A DNA stretch of 64,000 nucleotides from Solen grandis (Eukaryota > Mollusca > Bivalvia > Adapedonta > Solenidae): positions 18,378,212-18,442,211 of the forward strand of contig CM037795.1 in assembly GCA_021229015.1 (NCBI GenBank), written 5' to 3'. Of this stretch, positions 42,213 through 54,565 are shown one piece after another; position 1 is the stretch's first letter, and each line of letters starts with the position of its first letter. The position numbers and the translations under genes are program-made. The notes below the pieces were generated by a model. The model worked only from the letters and a program-made list of their open reading frames with translations. It did no database searches and had not been told where the DNA came from.

Positions 42213-44663
42213 GCATGGTCGTTTCAGATTGCTGATCGACGTTCTCTTCAGTATGGTGTCCCTCCGTCATCGATGTTTCGCCCCTGAACCATAGACATCT
42301 GATGGAGGGTGGGGCCCACCGCAACACGGTGTGAACGTCGATAGCTTACTTCTTCCAGCTTGTCTCCTCTCGTCGTAGCCACAGCCAGCTAGACGAACGC
42401 TCTGCAGCTTGGCTCAGTTTCTGGATAAGCCGCCGTCTGTCTCTGCCAGTAGTCCCAATCGCTGTCATCAGTCGACACATAGACTGAGCGAAAAACCCTC
42501 TGACGCCTACTTCTATCGGGAACAGCCATGTACGCCAACTTAGTTGCTTACAGCCGTTCAGAAGCTCTGTGTACTTGGCGTTCTTTCTTTCATAGGCCTC
42601 CTCGCATCTGGTCTCCCATGGTACTGTCAACTCAATCACGATGAGTCGCTTTCCTGTCTCAGACCACAGTACTATGTCGGGTCTTAGGTTTGTGTGCACT
42701 ATGTCTGGGAACACCAGCTTCTTATCTAGGTCGACCCTCATGTTCCACTCACTTGTGCCATCCAGGATTGATGATTTCTGTGGGAACTTAGCGCTTGCAG
42801 TTTCACCCTGCTTCACAAAATTGATGTGCTGTCTCTGGGAGTTACTCCTGCGTTCCTTTTTTCTCTCTTGTTCAAGCCAGTCAGCCACCTCTCTGAGGAC
42901 GTAGTCATGACGCCATCTGTATCTTCCTTGAGATAGTGCTGTGGAACAGGAAGAATCAAATTGCTCTAGGGTGCCTGGACGTTCACAGAGGTGGCATTTT
43001 GGATCATCTGTGAGTCCCATCGGCAAAGATTAGCTGGGATGGCAGAAGGTCATGAACTGACCTGAGTAGGAAGGAAAGTCTTAATGGTTCATATTTCCAT
43101 ATGTCCTCCCAGGTCAGCTTCCTGTCCATGGAGATCACTCTCCGCCTGGCCGACCGTCTCTGTGACTGCCCATTTCCTGCCCGTACGTGTAACAATACCA
43201 GCATCTCGAATCTGCTCATCTGGGGAGTCTCTTAGAGTAAGTACCAGTCTCGTTTTGGCTGTCTTGAATTCCTCGACCAGTGATGAAAGCGGGAGTTGAA
43301 GCTTATTGCTCTTTCCATATAGCCCTACACTGGAAAAGCTTGGTGGAATTCCTAGCCACTTTCTTAGATGACGACTGGTGATCCTCTCCAAGGCTTCTAT
43401 TGTTGAGCTTGGGATGTCGTACAGCATCATGGGCCAGATCAGCCTAGGTAGTAAGGCATGCTGGTACATCCAGGCTTTGAACTTTCCAGGTAGGTTGCTT
43501 AGGTCTATCTTCTTCAGTCCCTCTTCTACCTGGGTCTCTAGTTTTTTGACATCTCTGTCTTCAAGGCTTGCATCAAACCATTTCCCTAGGCATTTGATTG
43601 GACTGTTGGTAATTGATGGGATCTCCTCATTCTGTACACGAAGAGAGAATCTGTCTGTTGGTTTGCCCTTCCTGATGATGAGAGATCTGGACTTTGCGGC
43701 CTTGAATTTCATTCTAGCCCATGACGCGACGTCTGTCAGAGCTGTTAGCATCCATCTTGCCTGTACATGTGTAGCTGTTGTTAGAGTGAGGTCGTCCATG
43801 AAACCTCTACCAGATGGAAGATATATCCCTGATTCCGTCTTTGGTCCGCGTGTCTCTCTGAGGGCTGCATTGATCAATAGGTTCATGCCCATGATGAAAA
43901 GTACCACAGAAACTGTACATCCTGTGACAATTCCTTTCTCCAACTTCTGCCAGTCTGTCAGCTGGTCACCAACAGAGAACCTGAGTCTTATCCCGTCAAG
44001 GTAGCTGGTGAGGATTTTCTGTACATGCTGCGGTATGTGGTAGTGCTGGAGAGCTGTGTAGATCAGCTGGTGAGGAATGGAGCCATATGCGTTGGCTAGA
44101 TCGAGCCAAACCACTGTAAGGCCTCTCGTATTAGTTGATTTATGGCACTTGTGTGTTCTACACAGCCGGAGAATCCTGGAACTCCTCCCTTTTGGACCGA
44201 GGTATTGATGTACTTGTTGGCTGTGAGGTAGGTCGTACACCTTATGGCTAGTTCAGCAAAGAATATCTTCCCTTCTACATTTAGCATAGAGATGGTCCGG
44301 AACTGGTTGATAGTTGTAGAGTTCCTTTCCTTGGGAGTGAATATTCCCTCTGCTTCCTTCCAGGCCTCTGGTATTTCCCCTTTCCTCCAAACCACCTTAA
44401 AGATCCTCCATAACCGTTTAAGTATGAGAGGGCACATCTTGTAAACTTTATACGGGATGGCATTGGGTCCAGGAGCAGAACCATATCTAGCTTTCTTGAC
44501 AATATCCTTTATGTCACTCAGAGTTGGTTCTGATGTCGGGAACTCAACTTCTGGAGGAGGTGCTGGTTCAATCCTTTCACAGTCCCCTAGTGCGTCGTTT
44601 CTTATGGCGTCGGAGTGTGTCTCGTGAAGGTGTCTCTGGACCTCTTCAACTGGTGATTCTAAA
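42213..44663 (-). mobile_element. R2-superfamily non-LTR retrotransposon with restriction-like endonuclease, frameshifted
   Basis: On minus, from the gap leftwards: ARYGSAPGPNAIPYKVYK and the IPEAW region (RT palm start); NQFRTISMLNVEGKIFF; QKGGVPGFSGCVEHT; VVWLDLANAYGSIPHQL (motif A); EKGIVTGCTVSV (motif B); and GFMDDLTL (motif C). A CxxC knuckle follows (CHLCERPGTLEQ), in which the expected His reads Gln. The endonuclease is RPDIVLW...VIELTVPWE, a PD-(D/E)xK pattern. Coding shifts through four frame segments (to about 44100, 43090, 43010 and 42346), so it is dead. The 3' UTR extends to about 42210 inside the Polinton polymerase. The 5' part is lost or hidden in the N gap. Confidence 0.88.
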
Positions 44664-44763
44664 NNNNNNNNNNNNNNNNNNNNNNNNNNNNNNNNNNNNN
44701 NNNNNNNNNNNNNNNNNNNNNNNNNNNNNNNNNNNNNNNNNNNNNNNNNNNNNNNNNNNNNNN
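44664..44763. other. Assembly gap (100 N)
   Basis: Exactly 100 N inside the R2-like element. The sequence beyond it (44764 on) shows no R2 or Polinton similarity I recognise. The join may hide kilobases, including polymerase N-terminus, element ends or host exons. Confidence 0.98.
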
Positions 44764-45261
44764 TGTGATCCTTTAACATTAAAAAATCAAGAATAATGCC
44801 CCCCCTTTTTTTTACTCTTTTATAAAATTTCTCAATTTGCATTGCACACTCAAGATCAATGTTCATCACAAGATTATGTCTGATATAGGATATTATTTGT
44901 TGTTTTAGGACTAATAAAATATCAACGAATCTCTTTTGTCTGTTTGTCATAATGTCGCTTTGAAAAGTGTTTGACGCTATTTCCAAAAAGCACTGGTTCG
45001 CAGGTGAGTTAAATAGATAATAGGACCAATTTGGTCCTGCAACAGTATGGGCAATAATTTTGTGCAAGTAAATTGCTGTCTTTGTGTTTCAAGGATCGTT
45101 TAGATAATTTTCACCAAGGCCTAATTGAGAATTTTATCAGGTGTAAAATACGGCATCTGATATCCGTGCATATTACTAGGATTGGACGTGGAACGAATTA
45201 AAATTGTTTTTGCTAACCAAGTAATTTTAATGCAGCTTTAATTTAATTTCAAAATGAAATT
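44764..45261. other. Spacer without recognised gene
   Basis: On minus there is a readable stretch at 45067-44764 (QKRFVDILLVLKQQIISYI and ECAMQIEKFYKRVKK) that resembles coding sequence but matches no family I know. It could be a relic of the Polinton polymerase N-terminus or chance. Confidence 0.4.
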
Positions 45262-45566
45262 TTTTTGTTGGATTTAACGTCCCACCGACAGTATTTCAGT
45301 CATTTGGAGACGATGTCTACTTGAGACAGATATAGTGCTGCCACACTGCAGTATCACGCCGTAGACATGTGGCATGATACCACACCCAGTCATATTATCC
45401 TGACAACAAGCCAACCAGTCCTGCAACTACCATTATATGCTGAGCGCCAAGCAAGGGAGCTATAACAGTACCATTTTTTACGACTTTGGTATGTCGCGGC
45501 CGGGGATTGAACCCACGACCCCCCGCTCCCGAGGTGGACGCTCTAACCACTCGGCCACCGGGGACG
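45262..45566 (-). repeat. tRNA-derived SINE (family B), near full length
   Basis: Minus copy: tail TTTAACGTCCCACCGACAGT at left, body GAGCGCCAAGCAAGGGAGCT, and B-box complement GGGGATTGAACCCACGACC plus A-box complement CCACTCGGCCACCGGGGACG at right. Its head ends about 20 bp before the splice acceptor of the first visible ApeC exon. Confidence 0.9.
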
Positions 45567-45587
45567 GTAATTTTTTTTTTTATATAG

Positions 45588-48500
45588 ATCATGAGTCAAC
45601 TTGTGGCGAGGAACACGTGTCCAGGTCGCCTGGATAACCATACACTAGCGATCATACGGACAAATCTGGAAACAGCCCTGACACAATATACCGATTACCG
45701 GAATCAGCAGTCGGGATATAAACATGTCCCGCTCAAGGGTAGAGAATTATATTTTCAAAACAAAATATAATAATTATAATAAATATAATAAATAAATAAA
45801 ACAATTAAGAAATGGTGCTGGTGTTTTCTCCATTCTCGAATTTTAATGCAGTTGTTGGTTACTTTAAAGCAACCTTTACACTTAAAAGCTGTTTACAACA
45901 AAGATATTTTCGTCTCTTCATAATTCGTTCAAAAGTTAAAAAATAAATACAATAACCAAAACAACTCAAGTATTATGTAATTGAGCAACCCGTCTCTCTC
46001 CCAAGACTCCCTCCTTCAACTACCGGTAACGTGGCCATATGGGACGTACACCTTGATGCAGCCAGTTTCCGGATGTCCAGGGTCTGGCGCCACCTGGCGG
46101 ACGGGATCTCGATATTATGATACTGAAGATTCGGACTCGCATAACTATTATTCTGGGGGTATAGCACAGGCACTGAAAGGTACTATTTATACATTTGTCT
46201 TTTTTTTCTTCTCAAAATGAATAAATTAAATAAACAAAGGTCCTTCTAGTGCATTTCACAACTTTAAATAGGAAAGCAAAATTGCAAATGTCATACGTTG
46301 ATTCATTTTTTTTTGTTTGTTTCAAATGTCTTGAAATTTCGAGGTAATGCGGCAAAAGATACACTTAAGTCAACAATATTCAAAAACTGACATGAGCAAT
46401 CGATAAATCGCGTAAATATGATATCTATTAGGATATTTTTATTCTATTCTAAATAATATTAATTAATTTTTTTATTAATCCACTAACCCCACTGATCATC
46501 ACTCACCGTTGATAATTGTATAACAGTACTTATTGTTTTATGTTCAATCCACATGTTGTTACATCTTGTAATCTGTGGTTGCAAATAAAAAAAATATGTT
46601 CTGTTCTGTTCTGTTCTGAACATCAGGTGAGATAAATAGAGCTACTTCACTGCGGGCATTCTAAAAGGGGACCCGCTATATTTAAAACAGGGTGTTGATG
46701 CGGTTTATGGATAATTTGTAAATCTTTCTTCGCAGTTAAAACGACGTTCTTCTAACAGACAGTTTATTTTTGTTACAGTCTAACAGACAGTTTATTTTTG
46801 TTAAATGTTTGGCTTTGTCTAACAGAAAGTCTATTTTTGGTTACAGTCAACCATTTTTTTTTTTTTAATTTATTATATTATTTGCGCGAAACAATATTCC
46901 GCAAATGTAATTATAGGCGTCGGACTAAATATAAGGTCATAGTTCGAATCCAACAGATCAATTTTTTATTTCGTTTTTCATCTGGTAGCATATTTATAGC
47001 TTCTGAAGTAGTAAGAAAGTTTTCTAGAATTGCTTTTAAACAGCAGAGCAAGTGATATTTTAAACACAGATAACTGCTTTCTGTGTCGCTGTAATCTTAC
47101 ATTTGGCAGTCATGTGTTCGAGCTATAACTTTACAATTTGACGCCTGCATATCGCACGTTAAATTTTGTTACATATTTATTATTTTACTGTAGTCAGTCA
47201 TATGCCTTATTAGCCTCTCTATTCAAATTAATTTAATCGGCCTACCTTCTAAAGACATATCGCGCGTGCTAAATTCGCGCATTTCCATTTCAAAAAAAAA
47301 AAAAATAGTCAAAAATAATGATGAATAAATAATAAAAAATATCCATTTCTTCTGAATGACTGATTTGGTGTCGCGATATCGCATGCTAATAATTTACCGA
47401 CGGATATTTCGCGATAACCCTACCCACCAGGTAAGTGACGTCATAGGGGGGGTACGGGTTAAGGTTACTGGTAAGTTGTTAATTAGCACCGTCTCTAATT
47501 GCTGGGGCCAAACTGTCGAAAGATGGCCTTTCTTTTGTTATCGACTACAGCACTTCCGGCGATCAGACAAACTATTCTCCGGGACCTTTTTGTTTTACAG
47601 GTCTCACCTTGATTGTTGTATAAACAAACTGTCAACTTAGAAGGTGGGAAATGTCAGTACACACGATCTGCAACTACAGTTAGTAGTAATGTTTGTTCGA
47701 AATCTGTATTTATTTTGGACCACTTTCCTAATCTTCTTGGCAAAAAGAGTAAACATTACGCAAGCGTAAATTCAATGCACGGTTCAACACCGTAAAAGGC
47801 AAGTTAAATTACAAAAAAATCTTATTTTAAAAGGAATAACGCAGATTAATTGATTGATATTAGTCTCAAATAGTACACGAGTGTAAAACCCCTTGGGAAA
47901 CTGTTGGTTTTATTGATCTAAGATGGTACTGATTATAAAACAATGCATGAAATTTAGTTGTCAAAATCGGCGTCAAACAAAAAAATACCATATATATTCT
48001 TTGATTATACAGACTTTATATCGCGCGGTCCTAAATTCGCGGAAGGCCCATTGCGCGAACATCGCGAAAATTAGACCAGCGCGAACAATACTGATACTAT
48101 ATATTTATTGGTTAATTTTTGTAATGACTTGAGCGGGTAATTTTTTTAAACTCTCGATTACAAATATTAACCCACTTAATGTATGTTTTGACGATACCGT
48201 TCATATCCGCCTCTACACGCATGCGCACAAATGTTGATCACAGGTGCAAAACGTATACTAGGTTACCCATAAAACCTAGTGGTTTTAATGTCAGGTTAAA
48301 CAGGTCAAAAAGTTGTAAAAATACTGCAATCCCATTGGTCAATATATGATTCCATACATTAAGTATGTATAGATAGCATCGATCTTTTAAAGGCTCATTA
48401 TTCTTCCAAAAGCAGTGTATATGTTTCAGACAGGCAAGCAATGTGTATGTATGTGTGCTAAAGACGGTTACAATGTGCAATCTGTACATACACGTTGACA

Positions 48501-50743
48501 CCAACGTTGTTACAATGCATAAATATGAAAAACTCTTTTACTGGTACTTACGTTGTTTGCAAAATAATTATTTTGCACATTCCGTATGTCTTCGTCAATT
48601 TGCTGACGATATCCATAAACTTTCCGTATGTCGCCGGTAACAAATCACGAGTGCATAAATTGATGACGTAAAACAGGTAAACAAATTGCGATTCGACATC
48701 GGTTAACTGTTTTTCAAATTCAAATTATTTCCAATGTTACAGGCCGTCTTGGGGAATACTCACCAGTGCAAAATGTAAACAATGATAGTATTTTGACATC
48801 CACCCCAAACACTAAATTGCGTAATTTGATCAACATTTTCAATGCATTTCACTGTTATTTCACAGCAGATATTTGCACATAATTTACCATCATGATGAAA
48901 TACAATTAGCTTTTAAAGAGCATGACTTGTTTTGTTTTTTTTCACATTGGCTTTCAATACCATTTAGGCTTGTAGAAAGAAATAGATGGTTAACAGTTTT
49001 TGTGACATCCAGAGTTTAAAAGGAAAGTCGGAAATATATACATTTGCTAGCTACACCCTTAAAATATTTAATTATCGGCTTTTTTTGTGGGCCCGTCGTG
49101 GTACCTTATATAACAGTTCTTCTTTATTCTTACTGTTACTTAGCCCATTCATAAATAGAATCACGAGTTAAGGTCATGACCCAGTGGACATACTGAATCT
49201 TACTTAAGGTAAAATGTTTAAAAACGAATTTCATGAATGGCTGGAATCAATATCATGACCCGATGGATCTAGAAACTTCCTCTGTTATTGTAAGTGATTG
49301 GGGGACTTGACTTTACGAGACTCCACGCTGGCTCCAACTTTTTCAGATCACACAAAATTGAGAGGGCGAACATTTTTAAGGTGTTACTTTTGCATCCGCC
49401 AAGTAGCCAAGTATAACTATAGATGTTCTTATCCTGAGGAATATGTACTGTGGTACAGACGTTAACAAAAAAAATAAAAATAAATAAATTGTTGTTAGTA
49501 TCATCCACTTTCAGGCATGTTTACCTCAAACAATATGGAGACGTATTTTTGTACCAAGACCGCTGCATCGACAACATCAACGGATGAACACTGGCCCCGA
49601 GGAAACTTCTGCATCTTGATGTACGGGGGAAACTGCCCAGCAGGTGAGGGAATAGAACCTTGGTATTTATAATGTGACAGTGTAGCCATCAGTTTGTATT
49701 GTATCCTTATCGTTATCATATCTCATGAAACATTCCTGTGTGTAAAAATACATGTATATACATGTGTATAGAAGCAATGTTACCGTGTGACATTTTTACT
49801 GTTACCATCGTGTGCTGTCGTTTTCTGCCATCTGTTTCGCTCAAACGCAAATTTTAAATGCATTAAAATCGGTGTATTCAGACGCTTGTCAATGTACGAG
49901 CGCATTAGACGAAAAGTCGCTAACGTTAGTGTTTGTATCTCTGTTATAACTCAGCGTATGGAATGTAAGTAGGGAGTCAACTCCCTTACAGCTGCGAACA
50001 TTAACCTAAACTGAACGCAGGGCAAATGTAATTACAGGTTTCTCAAGCGGCTACATGTTTTGGGACGATGAGGATTCAGACAACCATAACAAGGTCAGTG
50101 GTACACTCCCTACAGGAAGTTATGACGCAAACACCAAAATATACTACTGCTGCAGGTACAGCTTTTTTGTACACTAAGTGAACAATCTGAAAATTGATAA
50201 AGTGTAAGGACTAGCAAACACTCTTCTGCAAAATTGCTCTTATTTTTCATTATTTTAAATATACACAGAAATGTATAATATTACAGTTCCCTTTTCTTAT
50301 ATGTTTTTTACCGCAAACGCAGTACTTCATGCCTTAAATGTTGAAACATCGGTTACCTTGTAATTTATCTTGATTGATCCACCGCCTCCTTCTTCGTGTA
50401 AAATTTAATGCAGTTTGTGAGTCTTACAGCATCTATCAGTAAGCAGTAAGATTACTATCATGGGTATTTTGTTATCCTCAAAAGGGATGATGGTCCGGTC
50501 TCTACTGCCATCCTCTTACCACGTGATCGACCGTTCGTGCTTCTCCGGTTCAGAAGCACGTGCCAGAGCGTGCTGGGTATGCACAGTAGGGAGGTGACCA
50601 TCCGCTGGGATGACGAGGACTCGTCAAACAAGGACTCGAGCGTTGGTGCCCATCCACTTGACAGCGGAGGCTCAAAAGATCACTTGTTACACTTCTGTTA
50701 CTACACACCATCGGGTTCTGGTCTGCCGCCAATTATAGGGTAA
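45588..50743 (+). CDS. ApeC (apextrin C-terminal) domain protein, N-terminal exons missing
   Basis: Exons 45588-45738, 46006-46179, 49515-49643, 50038-50155 and 50485-50743 join with matching phases into 276 residues ending at TAA. Residues 1-55 are a linker (LAIIRTNLETALTQYTDY). The ApeC module then runs WPYGTYTLMQPVSGCP, RYYDTEDSDSHNYYSG, a WPRGNFCILMYGGNCPAG stretch, GYMFWDDEDSDNHNKVSGTL, IYYCCRDDG, CQSVLGMHSREVTIRWDDED and HFCYYTPSGSG. Apextrin-type proteins are secreted or vesicle-stored and bind bacterial cell wall components such as peptidoglycan in amphioxus; a role in development was proposed in sea urchin. In bivalves ApeC often follows a MACPF domain. The first exon has a clear acceptor (T11-ATATAG), so upstream exons are expected, yet none is visible. 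Confidence 0.86.
46596..46618. repeat. (GTTCT)n pentanucleotide microsatellite
   Basis: Four to five units in the second visible intron of the ApeC gene. Confidence 0.85.
46755..46852. repeat. Short tandem repeat TCTAACAGACAGTTTATTTT
   Basis: Three units of 36-45 bp sharing TCTAACAGA(C/A)AGT(T/C)TATTTTTG, in the second visible intron of the ApeC gene. Confidence 0.8.
46853..49514. other. Long intron of the ApeC gene
   Basis: About 2.7 kb between the repeat block and the third visible exon. It contains scattered CGCG-containing stretches near 47270 and 48020 but no exon, RNA gene or mobile element I can name. Confidence 0.6.
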
Positions 50744-52430
50744 TCACTGGGTGGAGATATCGTTGTGTTCTATGTTATATTGTTAACTAGACCCATTTTA
50801 TAAGAAACCAATAAAATACGTAAAACTAATTTCTAATTTTGTTTTGATACTAAGCACCGAACCATTCTAGAGGAAGATTTTAAAGAATTATATCGTGGGT
50901 TCGGTCGTCGTTGAAAGTATGACGTCAGTTCCGGTCAGTAATGTGTATATATCACTATAACCATCGTATGATACTACGCCGTGCGATTGACTTTGACTTT
51001 TCTCCACTTTACACTTCAACAAAAAAAAAATAGAACGTCGCATATAAACCACGCCTCCTTAGCGAGAGGAATCAAGTGCGCAGTTTTATAACTCGCGGAA
51101 TTGACTGCAGGTACTTGTCACATTGTGTAATCTGTTTCATCACGTTTTGCGAGGAACTAATGAAAGAGTTTAAATAAACAATTACGTAGTTTCAAACGAA
51201 ATAGGTGGCACTTAAACTCGGGGTGTTTTAGCAAGAGTGATTTTGAGTCTTGAATTAATATAACACAGCAAAAGCAGTGTGGCGTAGTTACTGTCAAACA
51301 GAGTGTGATATTTGTCCTTGTCATCATGGTCTACGAACGTGTTGCTTTTAACAACATCTAGCCATTTTAATTGCGGTACTCCGTGTAGGAATTATATAAA
51401 ATCCTCGGTTGTCATTTCAACACTTTTCCAAAACACACCGCCTTATAGGGATAATGATTTTTTTAAAGTCCGTCTCGGCCGACACTTTCATCACGAAAGT
51501 TAACTGATAAATAACCAGGTGAAGCCAAGGGGCGGAGCTACGTTCTGATTGGCATACACAATGCCTTCTGTTTCTACAGCAAGAGGGAAAGCGACCGCAG
51601 TTTTATCGGTGTAAAATTATTGGAAAATTTCAAAGTCAATTGCACGGCGTAGTAACGATGTATTAACTTTTATCATATGACATATACACAAACACTATTA
51701 TGAGTATTATTGATACATTTACTGTTTTATGGACAATATTGTTTAAACGTGTAGATTTCCACAGATGAAAAGACAAGAAAAGAAATAGATATAATCATTC
51801 TGCATCTGGAATTTGTTGTTATTATTGCACAGCTCCCTATAAACTATTACCATCACAGTTTGACTTCTTACAATCTGCAGAACAAATAAATCAGTACGGA
51901 CCTGAATCTATTTTCTCCCATGTTCAGCATACGAAGATAGGGATTTCCCTCATGGAAGATAACTCTATCTTCCATGTCACGTGATCAGCTTTCTTCCATG
52001 TCACGTAAATAAACAATGATGACTGTAAGTTATAACAAAACTAACTTGTTGTAATTCATGTGAATAGATATATGTTTGAAAATATTATATAAATCTAGTT
52101 AGTTATCCCTTTGTAAACATTTATTTCTACGAATGTGAAATAAGGCTTAATATTTGGGGGGAATATTACGTACCGTCAAGGACTGGTATTATTTTAAGCA
52201 AATGGTAATTCCCAGTTGAACGAACATCAGAATTTAGGTATATACTTGCGTGTGAACTTTAAAATGCCGATTTCTTTCATGTTGTTATTGTTTTAATTTG
52301 TAAAGCGGCAAGAAAAAAAGTGCAAAAAAAAAAAAAAAAAAAAATGAAATCGCGATATGTTTATTAAATCGAGACTGACGGTCTGTGGCAAGTAATAATC
52401 GTTCATGGGAAAAAAAATCCATCATTTGTA
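50744..52430 (+). other. 3' flank of the ApeC gene, no further gene seen
   Basis: An AATAAA signal lies about 65 bp after the stop (ACCAATAAAATACG near 50807), a plausible poly(A) signal. The rest is AT-rich with a repeated ATCTTCCATGTCACGTGATC / CTTCCATGTCACGT pair near 51968-52005. No coding exons were recognised. Confidence 0.55.
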
Positions 52431-52431
52431 A

Positions 52432-52532
52432 ATTCATGAAGGATTGGGATATCTCACCCTCGGGATCAGAGCCTCGTCCCTGCCTGAAATTTCTGACCCT
52501 CGGGTAAGATATCCCTATCCTACATGAATACT
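52432..52532. repeat. Imperfect inverted repeat around TTCATGAAGGATTGGGATAT
   Basis: TTCATGAAGGATTGGGATATCTCACCCTCGGG at the left pairs with CCCTCGGGTAAGATATCCCTATCCTACATGAA at the right in inverse order over most positions, leaving a ~35-bp loop. It is a small foldback or MITE relic. Confidence 0.6.
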
Positions 52533-52599
52533 CATGATGGATTCTTATAATCTTTACCGGGTCAACAGAAACACAGAGAATAAATCATGCAAGCAGTAT

Positions 52600-53030
52600 A
52601 CATTGATAGAGACACAGACAATAATAATTTGTTGGGCAGTGCCAGTATACATTGATAGAGACACAGACAATAAATAATTTGTCGGGCAGTGCCAGTATAC
52701 ATTGATAGAGACACAGACAATAAATAATTTGTCGAACAGTGCCAGTATACATTGATAGAGTCACAGTCTATCAATAAGTCAGATGTCGGACAGTGTCAGT
52801 ATATATTGATAGAGACACAGTCAACCCATAAACCTAGTGTCGGCAGTGCCAGTATAATTGGGTTGATATAGTCAATAAGTAATTGAGGTGCCGGAAGTGC
52901 CAGTAACATTGATAGAGACACAGTCCATCAATAAACCAGGTGCCGGAAAGTGTCAGTATACATTGATAGAGACACAGTCCATCAATAAACCAGGTGCCGG
53001 AATGTGCCAGTATACAATAAAAGTAAATGC
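52600..53030. repeat. Satellite-like tandem repeat, AGTATACATTGATAGAGACA type
   Basis: About eight units of roughly 49-61 bp contain GTGCCAGTATACATTGATAGAGACACAG and a GTCGG linker. Related units reappear at 54380-54560 after about 1.35 kb of unrelated sequence, so the array looks split by an insertion. Confidence 0.88.
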
Positions 53031-53084
53031 AGCAGTAAAAAGTTTCATGCCGTGGGCACGTTCACCGACTTGACAGCATTTACC

Positions 53085-53950
53085 CCTTTCATTATATCTC
53101 CTTCCATATTTATATGGGGGAGACATATTGTTTTTGTCAGAGTTGTCGCCTGTCTGTCCGTCTGTCTGTCTGTCCGTCTGTCTGTCACACTTTTTTGTCC
53201 GGAGCATAACTCTGAAAGTATCAAAGCTATTAATTTGAAATTTCATTGGTGGATAGATCACATGGAGGAGAAGTGTCATGCAAAAGAAACGAAACTCTGC
53301 GCATCATATATTTGGAGTTATTACCCTTTGTTAAATATCAAATTAATTTTTGTCTGGAACACACTTAAAAAGTATCAAAGCTTTTAACTTGACACTTCAC
53401 AAGTGGATAGATCTCATGGAGAAGAAGTGTCATGCACAAGAACCGCAACTCTGTGTATCATATTTTTGTTCAATCTCATAATTAATTTTTGTCCGGAGCA
53501 TAACTCAAAATGTATTGAAGCTATTAACTTGATACTTTACAGGTGGATAGATCTAATGAAATGATGGAGAGTTTATGCACAAGAACCGTAACTCTGCACA
53601 TCATATTTTAGAGTTGTTGCCCTTTTTTTTTTTAAGCATTACTCACGCACTATGAGACATATAGCTTTGAAACTTCGTAGGTGGATAGACCACATGGAGA
53701 AAAAGTGCAGTACACAAGAACAGTAACTCTGCACATCATATTTTTGTGGAGTTACTGCCCTTTGTTAAATTTCATACTATTTTTTGAAATACATATGAGA
53801 CATATAACATTGAAACTTCATAAGTCAGTAGCTGTTACGGACGAGAATTGCAGTACACAAGAGCATAATCCATTTCCAAGGTTCCTTGTTGGAGTTTCCC
53901 CCCTTTTATACAATTTTGTGTCCTTAAGATAACTCAAGTTCGACTCATGC
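53085..53950 (+). repeat. Dispersed repeat with (GTCT)n head and ~170-bp internal units
   Basis: It starts with TCCTTCCATATTTATATGGG, then CTGTCTGTCCGTCTGTCTGT. Four decayed ~170-bp units follow, sharing GTCCGGAGCATAACTC, TAGGTGGATAGA.CACATGGA, TGCACATCATATTT and GAGTTATTGCCCTTTGTTAA. It resembles interspersed repeats common in marine invertebrates. It sits inside the satellite described at 52600-53030 and 54380-54560. Confidence 0.75.
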
Positions 53951-54379
53951 TTTTTAACTTAAATTGCATATATTTCATCCTAATTATTCTTTTACATGTG
54001 AAAAATAATAATGTATTCCTATTTTAAAGTCATTGTTTGCAAAAGTGAACTAATGTTTTGGTAACCGAAATCATGGTAGATCTACTTTTTCAAAGCAAAT
54101 AAAGCGTATGTCACTGTGTGTCTCAGTGTATGTGTGTATGTGAGGGGATGGGGGTGAGGGAAGACACCAGTTTTCTTCGAAAACAAATCTCTAGTTTGGC
54201 TACTAGTTTCCATCTATCAGTCTCTCTGTGGAGTCTTTCAACCATTCTTTTGGCAGTCCAAATTACGCCACAGAATTATATCGCCCTTTCAGGTTCTCAT
54301 TTACACATGGGTGTAGTGAAAAAATGCAGGGTAAATGTCTTGCTCAAGGAAACGGGACCTCTTAATGCCTAAGTCAATC

Positions 54380-54565
54380 ACAGTGCAAGTATTCACTGAT
54401 ATAGGCACGGTCTTTCACTAAACAAGGTGTCGGGCAGTGCCAGTATACTTAACACAGTCATTCAATTAATCAGGTGTCGGACAGTGCCAGTCTATATTGA
54501 CAGGTGTCGGATAGCGCAACAATACATTGATAGAGACACAGTCATCGATAAACCACGTTCTAGAC
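54380..54565. repeat. Second part of the AGTATACATTGATAGAGACA satellite
   Basis: Three to four diverged units: GTGTCGGGCAGTGCCAGTAT, GTGTCGGACAGTGCCAGTCT and ACATTGATAGAGACACAGTC. Homologous to 52600-53030. Confidence 0.82.

Noticed and set aside
43378..44004. 208-codon plus-strand frame
   Set aside because: Opposite strand of the R2-like reverse transcriptase; no family features, whereas the minus strand shows ordered RT motifs.
44764..45067. Continuation of the R2-like protein upstream of the gap
   Set aside because: The frame is open through the N run only because N is unknown; residues beyond the gap show no RT or DNA-binding motif of R2 elements.
52562..52774. Minus-strand frame with repeated SLSMYTGTARQIIYCL units
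   Set aside because: Comes from the satellite at 52600-53030.
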